A program made the translations under genes and the position numbers. DNA of 8,136 nt from Phycisphaerales bacterium (GTDB taxonomy: Bacteria > Planctomycetota > Phycisphaerae > Tepidisphaerales > Tepidisphaeraceae): the NCBI GenBank assembly GCA_003153655.1, contig PMAK01000121.1, forward strand, positions 1 to 8,136, given 5' to 3'. The stretch's first letter is position 1; each line of letters starts with the position of its first letter. Positions 5,865-8,136 of this stretch are shown here, piece by piece. The notes under the pieces are model-generated. The model had not been told where the DNA came from and did not search any database. It saw only the letters and a program-made list of their open reading frames with translations.

Positions 5865-6842
5865 ATGCGGGCGCTGGTGTTTGAGCAGACTCTGAGCTTT
5901 CGGCCGCGGCAGGCGGAGCCGGCCCAAAACGAGGGCGATGCCCTGATCAAGGTGAGGCAGGCGGGGATTTGCGCAACCGATCTGGAGATCACCAAAGGGT
6001 ACATGGGATTTGCGGGGATTTTGGGGCACGAATTCGTCGGCGATGTTGTGTCGGCGGATAATAAGGAACTGATCGGGCAACGCGTCGCGGGTGAGATCAA
6101 CATTGTTTGCGGGCGGTGCGATCTGTGTCTTTCGGGATTGTCCACGCATTGCCGCAATCGCAGCGTCCTGGGGATTTCCAAGCACAACGGAGCGTTCGCG
6201 GAATTTGTGCGATTGCCGTCAGTGAATCTGCATGTGCTGCCGCGCGCGGTGGATGAAGATGCGGGGGTATTCGTCGAGCCGCTGGCGGCGGCGTTTCAGA
6301 TTCTCAAGCAGGTGAAGGTGGAGGGAAAGGCCGATTCAGCGCCGGGGCGGAAATGGGTGACGGTGCTGGGGGATGGGAGATTGGGATTACTCGTGGCGCA
6401 GGTGCTGCGGAACGCGAATTGTCCGGTGCGCGTCGTCGGACGGCATTCGGAAAAACTGGCGCTGTGCGAAAAATGGCAGATTCGCAGCCGGCTGCTGGCG
6501 GATATTATTCCCCGGCACGATCAGGATGTGGTGGTGGATTGCACGGGAAGCGCCGGGGGGTTTGAACTGGCGATGCAAATGGTGCGGCCGCGCGGGACGA
6601 TTGTGCTGAAGAGCACGGTAGCGGCTGGAAAGCCGATGAATCTGGCGCCGCTGGTGATTGATGAGATCAGCGTGATCGGAAGCCGATGCGGTCCGTTCCG
6701 CGAGGCGATCCGGGCGCTGGCGGAGAAGCAGGTGGATGTGGCGAGCCTGATCCATCGGCGGATGCGGCTGGAGCAGGGCGTCGAAGCGATGGAACTTGCG
6801 GAGCGGCCTGGCGTGCTCAAAGTAATTTTGACGATGGACTGA
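5865..6842 (+). CDS. Zinc-dependent medium-chain dehydrogenase (alcohol/polyol dehydrogenase family)
   Basis: NAD(P)-dependent oxidoreductase of the MDR superfamily, 325 residues. Catalytic zinc ligands are Cys36 (GICATDLEI), His55-Glu56 (GHEFVG) and probably Glu138 (FVEPLAAA). The structural zinc lobe is intact, with Cys82, Cys85, Cys88 and Cys96. The Rossmann fold has GDGRLG at 169-174, and the second strand ends VVGRHSEKL. The Arg where NAD enzymes usually have Asp suggests NADP preference. The substrate cannot be read from sequence; relatives act on threonine, sorbitol and other alcohols. The start ATG is 3 nt after the lipoprotein stop, pointing to translational coupling, and the next gene follows after 18 nt. 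Association with a HEAT lipoprotein and a QueC-like protein is unusual and may hint at a specific pathway. Confidence 0.93.
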   Translation: MRALVFEQTLSFRPRQAEPAQNEGDALIKVRQAGICATDLEITKGYMGFAGILGHEFVGDVVSADNKELIGQRVAGEINIVCGRCDLCLSGLSTHCRNRSVLGISKHNGAFAEFVRLPSVNLHVLPRAVDEDAGVFVEPLAAAFQILKQVKVEGKADSAPGRKWVTVLGDGRLGLLVAQVLRNANCPVRVVGRHSEKLALCEKWQIRSRLLADIIPRHDQDVVVDCTGSAGGFELAMQMVRPRGTIVLKSTVAAGKPMNLAPLVIDEISVIGSRCGPFREAIRALAEKQVDVASLIHRRMRLEQGVEAMELAERPGVLKVILTMD

Positions 6843-6860
6843 AGCGTTACGGGAGCGAAC

Positions 6861-7517
6861 ATGGCGAAAGATCTGGCGATCGTTCTGAATAATGGAAGCA
6901 TCAACAGCGCAGTGGTGACGGCGATGGCGTCGCAGCGCTATCGGCCGGTGATGATCTTTGCGGAAACGACAGCGGGAGATAGCGGCCGCAAGCGGGCTGC
7001 ATACGATCAGCAGGTGGCGCACTTCAAGCCATACCGGGAGTATTCGGTGTCGATCGCCCAGGCGGGCGGAGCGCCCGCGCAGAATCTGGCGGCGGCGGCC
7101 GATCCGCGGCAGGGATCTACGATGGCGCCGCAGATGCTCGATCTGTTGCCGCTGCTGGCGGTGGCGGTGCGATCGGCGGCGCATCATCAGGCGGCGGCGA
7201 TTTATATCGGGCTGCGGGTTGGGCCGGAGACGGATGATCTGGCCAAGGCGACGGAGTTTTGCCAGATCTGGAATGAGATGATTCAGCTTCCTTGCGGAAT
7301 GAGCGAGCTGGAGATCCAGGCGCCGCTGCTGGAATTGGAAGCGTGGCAGGTGGTGGAAGTGGGGTTCCAGGTGGGTGCGCCGTTTGACCGGACGTGGAGC
7401 TGTTTGGAGGAGACGAGCGAGCCTTGCGGCTCGTGCCGTGGATGCCGGGCGCGGGAGGCGGCGTTTCAACAGGCGGGAAAGGCGGACCCCAAGCGGATTG
7501 TGGCGAGGAAAGCGTAG
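6861..7517 (+). CDS. QueC-like protein with degenerate ATP PP-loop
   Basis: Product of 218 residues resembling 7-cyano-7-deazaguanine synthase (QueC) along its length. The C-terminus is clear: APLLELEAWQVVEVGFQVG (compare the QueC APL...K..I..LG.ELG segment), then FDRTWSC with Cys181, Cys189, Cys192 and Cys195 as a Cys4 zinc site, and AFQQAGKADP. The N-terminal strand-loop AIVLNNGSINSAVV aligns without gaps to the QueC A.VLLSGGLDS loop, but SGGxDS is replaced by N11-G12-S13-I14-N15-S16, losing the Ser, one Gly and the Asp that handle ATP. The QueC substrate segment with Tyr-Pro-Asp-Cys is also not visible (GLRVGPETDDL instead). So the fold and zinc site are kept, but normal adenylating activity is doubtful. 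A GGGAG ribosome site lies 5 nt before the ATG. It is the last gene of the run that begins with murI. It may be a pseudo-enzyme, or an enzyme with a different chemistry. Confidence 0.82.
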   Translation: MAKDLAIVLNNGSINSAVVTAMASQRYRPVMIFAETTAGDSGRKRAAYDQQVAHFKPYREYSVSIAQAGGAPAQNLAAAADPRQGSTMAPQMLDLLPLLAVAVRSAAHHQAAAIYIGLRVGPETDDLAKATEFCQIWNEMIQLPCGMSELEIQAPLLELEAWQVVEVGFQVGAPFDRTWSCLEETSEPCGSCRGCRAREAAFQQAGKADPKRIVARKA

Positions 7518-7522
7518 TGTGG

Positions 7523-7687
7523 GAAAACCCGAAATCCGAAACCAGAAATCAGAATCAAATCCGAAACCCGAATGACCAAATGAAATGGAGCGGGTTCCAA
7601 TCCCGGTTTCGGATTTCGTTCATTCGGGTTTGATTCGTCCCCGGCGCGCCGGAACTTTCAGCATTCTGGTTTCGGGTTTCTGGTTTC
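7523..7687. repeat. Degenerate interspersed repeat with inverted copies
   Basis: The 227-nt spacer between the QueC-like gene and alr holds variants of a low-complexity unit (gaaatccgaaacc, gaaaccagaaatc, aaatccgaaaccc) on the left and their reverse complements on the right. Perfect inverted pairs are gaaatccgaaacc (7531-7543) with 7605-7617, 13 bp; aaacccgaatga (7564-7575) with 7620-7631, 12 bp; gaatcaaa (7552-7559) with 7629-7636, 8 bp; and gaaaccagaaa (7538-7548) with 7677-7687, 11 bp. The transcript could fold into a large imperfect hairpin that ends the upstream operon. I know similar aatccgaaa-type spacer repeats from Planctomycetota genomes; that recollection is not checked here. No coding potential is seen. 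Confidence 0.7.
7641..7652. repeat. GC-rich perfect palindrome
   Basis: A 12-bp perfect palindrome, CCGGCGCGCCGG, lies between the right-hand inverted repeat copies and the alr promoter. It could be a protein-binding site or part of a terminator-like fold, but there is no T-tract after it, so it is not a standard intrinsic terminator. Confidence 0.5.
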
Positions 7688-7690
7688 CCC

Positions 7691-7699
7691 TGCTATACT
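7691..7699 (+). promoter_or_regulatory. Extended -10 promoter of alr
   Basis: TGCTATACT fits an extended -10 element (TGn followed by TATACT, five of six to consensus). At 17-18 nt upstream there is only a poor -35 (TTCGGG), which falls in the last copy of the repeat; extended -10 promoters can work without one. The predicted start near 7706 gives a 39-nt leader to the alr ATG. Confidence 0.55.
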
Positions 7700-7744
7700 C
7701 CCGTCTCACCCGGATGGATCCGGCAGTCTTTTTCGGTTGTTCGC

Positions 7745-8136
7745 ATGGACGCGAAGCATTCTCTTGGCGAGCCGCGATGTTTGATCTCCCGCGCGGCGAT
7801 TCTCCATAACATTGGGCTGATTCGTCAGGCCATCGGGCCTTCCGTGAAAATCTGCGCGGTCGTCAAGGCGAACGCGTATGGGCATGATGCCGATCTGGTT
7901 GTCGATACGCTCTGCAATTTCTCCAGCGGGGATGTCGAGCCGCCGATGGTGGATGCGCTGGCGGTGGCGGATATCGACGAGGCGGCGGGGCTGATGGCGT
8001 GCGACTTGCCGGTATTTGTGCTGCGGCCGGTGGAGAACGCATATTTGGGGAGCCAGCGGGCGCGGCTGGAGGCGGCGACGCAGCATGGGTGGGTGCTGAC
8101 ATTGCGGTCCGCGGCGGCGGCGCAGGATTTGGCGCG
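7745..8136 (+). CDS. alr: Alanine racemase, N-terminal part (cut by window edge)
   Basis: PLP-dependent racemase making D-alanine for peptidoglycan; cytoplasmic. The frame is open from ATG 7745 to the right edge, 130 codons of about 370-400. The family opening is clear: CLISRAAILHNIGLIRQAIG, then KICAVVKANAYGH with PLP lysine Lys41 and Tyr45, followed by ALAVADIDEAAGL and PVFVLRP. The segment around residues 57-68 (NFSSGDVEPPMV) is longer than usual between the first helix and the ALAVA strand. No Shine-Dalgarno is visible before the ATG and no other in-frame start lies nearby, so the start is likely but initiation may be weak. It has its own promoter and is separated from the murI-led run by the repeat region. 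Confidence 0.95.
   Translation, partial: MDAKHSLGEPRCLISRAAILHNIGLIRQAIGPSVKICAVVKANAYGHDADLVVDTLCNFSSGDVEPPMVDALAVADIDEAAGLMACDLPVFVLRPVENAYLGSQRARLEAATQHGWVLTLRSAAAAQDLA

Noticed and set aside
6387..7469. Open frame of 360 codons on the minus strand over the dehydrogenase and QueC-like genes
   Set aside because: The product is Arg/His-rich low complexity, the usual reverse image of GC-rich genes, and it spans two well-supported plus-strand genes.
7523..7687. CRISPR array
   Set aside because: Units are degenerate, 10-13 nt, in both orientations, with no constant repeat length or unique spacers, and no cas gene is present.
7585..7809. Small open frame across the repeat spacer and alr start
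   Set aside because: It runs through repeat DNA and overlaps alr in another frame, with no ribosome site or family similarity.
1..8136. tRNA or rRNA genes and insertion sequences
   Set aside because: I looked for cloverleaf-like ends, rRNA-like segments, transposase motifs and flanking terminal repeats and saw none.

Overview
The window is GC-rich bacterial DNA (about 60% by eye) with short intergenic gaps. It looks like a Planctomycetota genome, probably of the Phycisphaerae type. The reasons are indirect: a HEAT-repeat lipoprotein, an exported beta-rich protein of no recognisable family, a standalone receiver protein, a MqsR/DUF4258-like toxin with a YgiT-type zinc-finger partner, and a degenerate 'gaaatccgaaacc' intergenic repeat of a kind I associate with that phylum. 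No rRNA or other phylogenetic marker gene apart from rpsO, pnp, murI and alr is present, so the assignment is an inference.

Left part (1-2100, minus strand): the conserved rpsO-pnp pair. A good sigma70-type promoter (TTGACC-N17-TATTCT) gives an rpsO mRNA leader of about 107 nt. The leader can form a strong hairpin and a pair of mutually exclusive small hairpins at the Shine-Dalgarno site, as an S15-autoregulated leader might. rpsO (ribosomal protein S15) is followed by an intrinsic terminator, then by a structured pnp leader with a 10-bp stem, then by pnp (polynucleotide phosphorylase), which runs off the left edge. This resembles the known E. coli arrangement, in which pnp is reached by read-through or its own promoter and is controlled by processing of its leader.

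Middle part (2150-4090): a secreted protein of unknown function on the plus strand meets a two-gene toxin-antitoxin-like module on the minus strand with no base between the stop codons. The toxin-like gene has a promoter so close to its start that its mRNA would be almost leaderless. Upstream of it lies a standalone CheY-like receiver protein, divergent from murI.

Right part (4089-7517, plus strand): a tight four-gene run of murI (glutamate racemase), a HEAT-repeat lipoprotein, a zinc-dependent medium-chain dehydrogenase, and a QueC-like protein. The QueC-like protein keeps the C-terminal Cys4 zinc site, but its ATP-binding SGGxDS loop has become NGSINS. Gaps are 18, 3 and 18 nt, so the run is probably one operon. 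The last three genes are the most unusual content of the window. They could be an undescribed module built around a QueC-fold protein that has lost normal ATP-pyrophosphatase chemistry, but nothing in the sequence tells the substrate.

Right end (7518-8136): an AT-richer spacer carries interspersed inverted copies of a degenerate repeat and a GC-rich palindrome. It is followed by an extended -10 promoter and the start of alr (alanine racemase), which is cut by the window edge. With murI and alr both here, the window supplies the two D-amino acid racemases of peptidoglycan synthesis.
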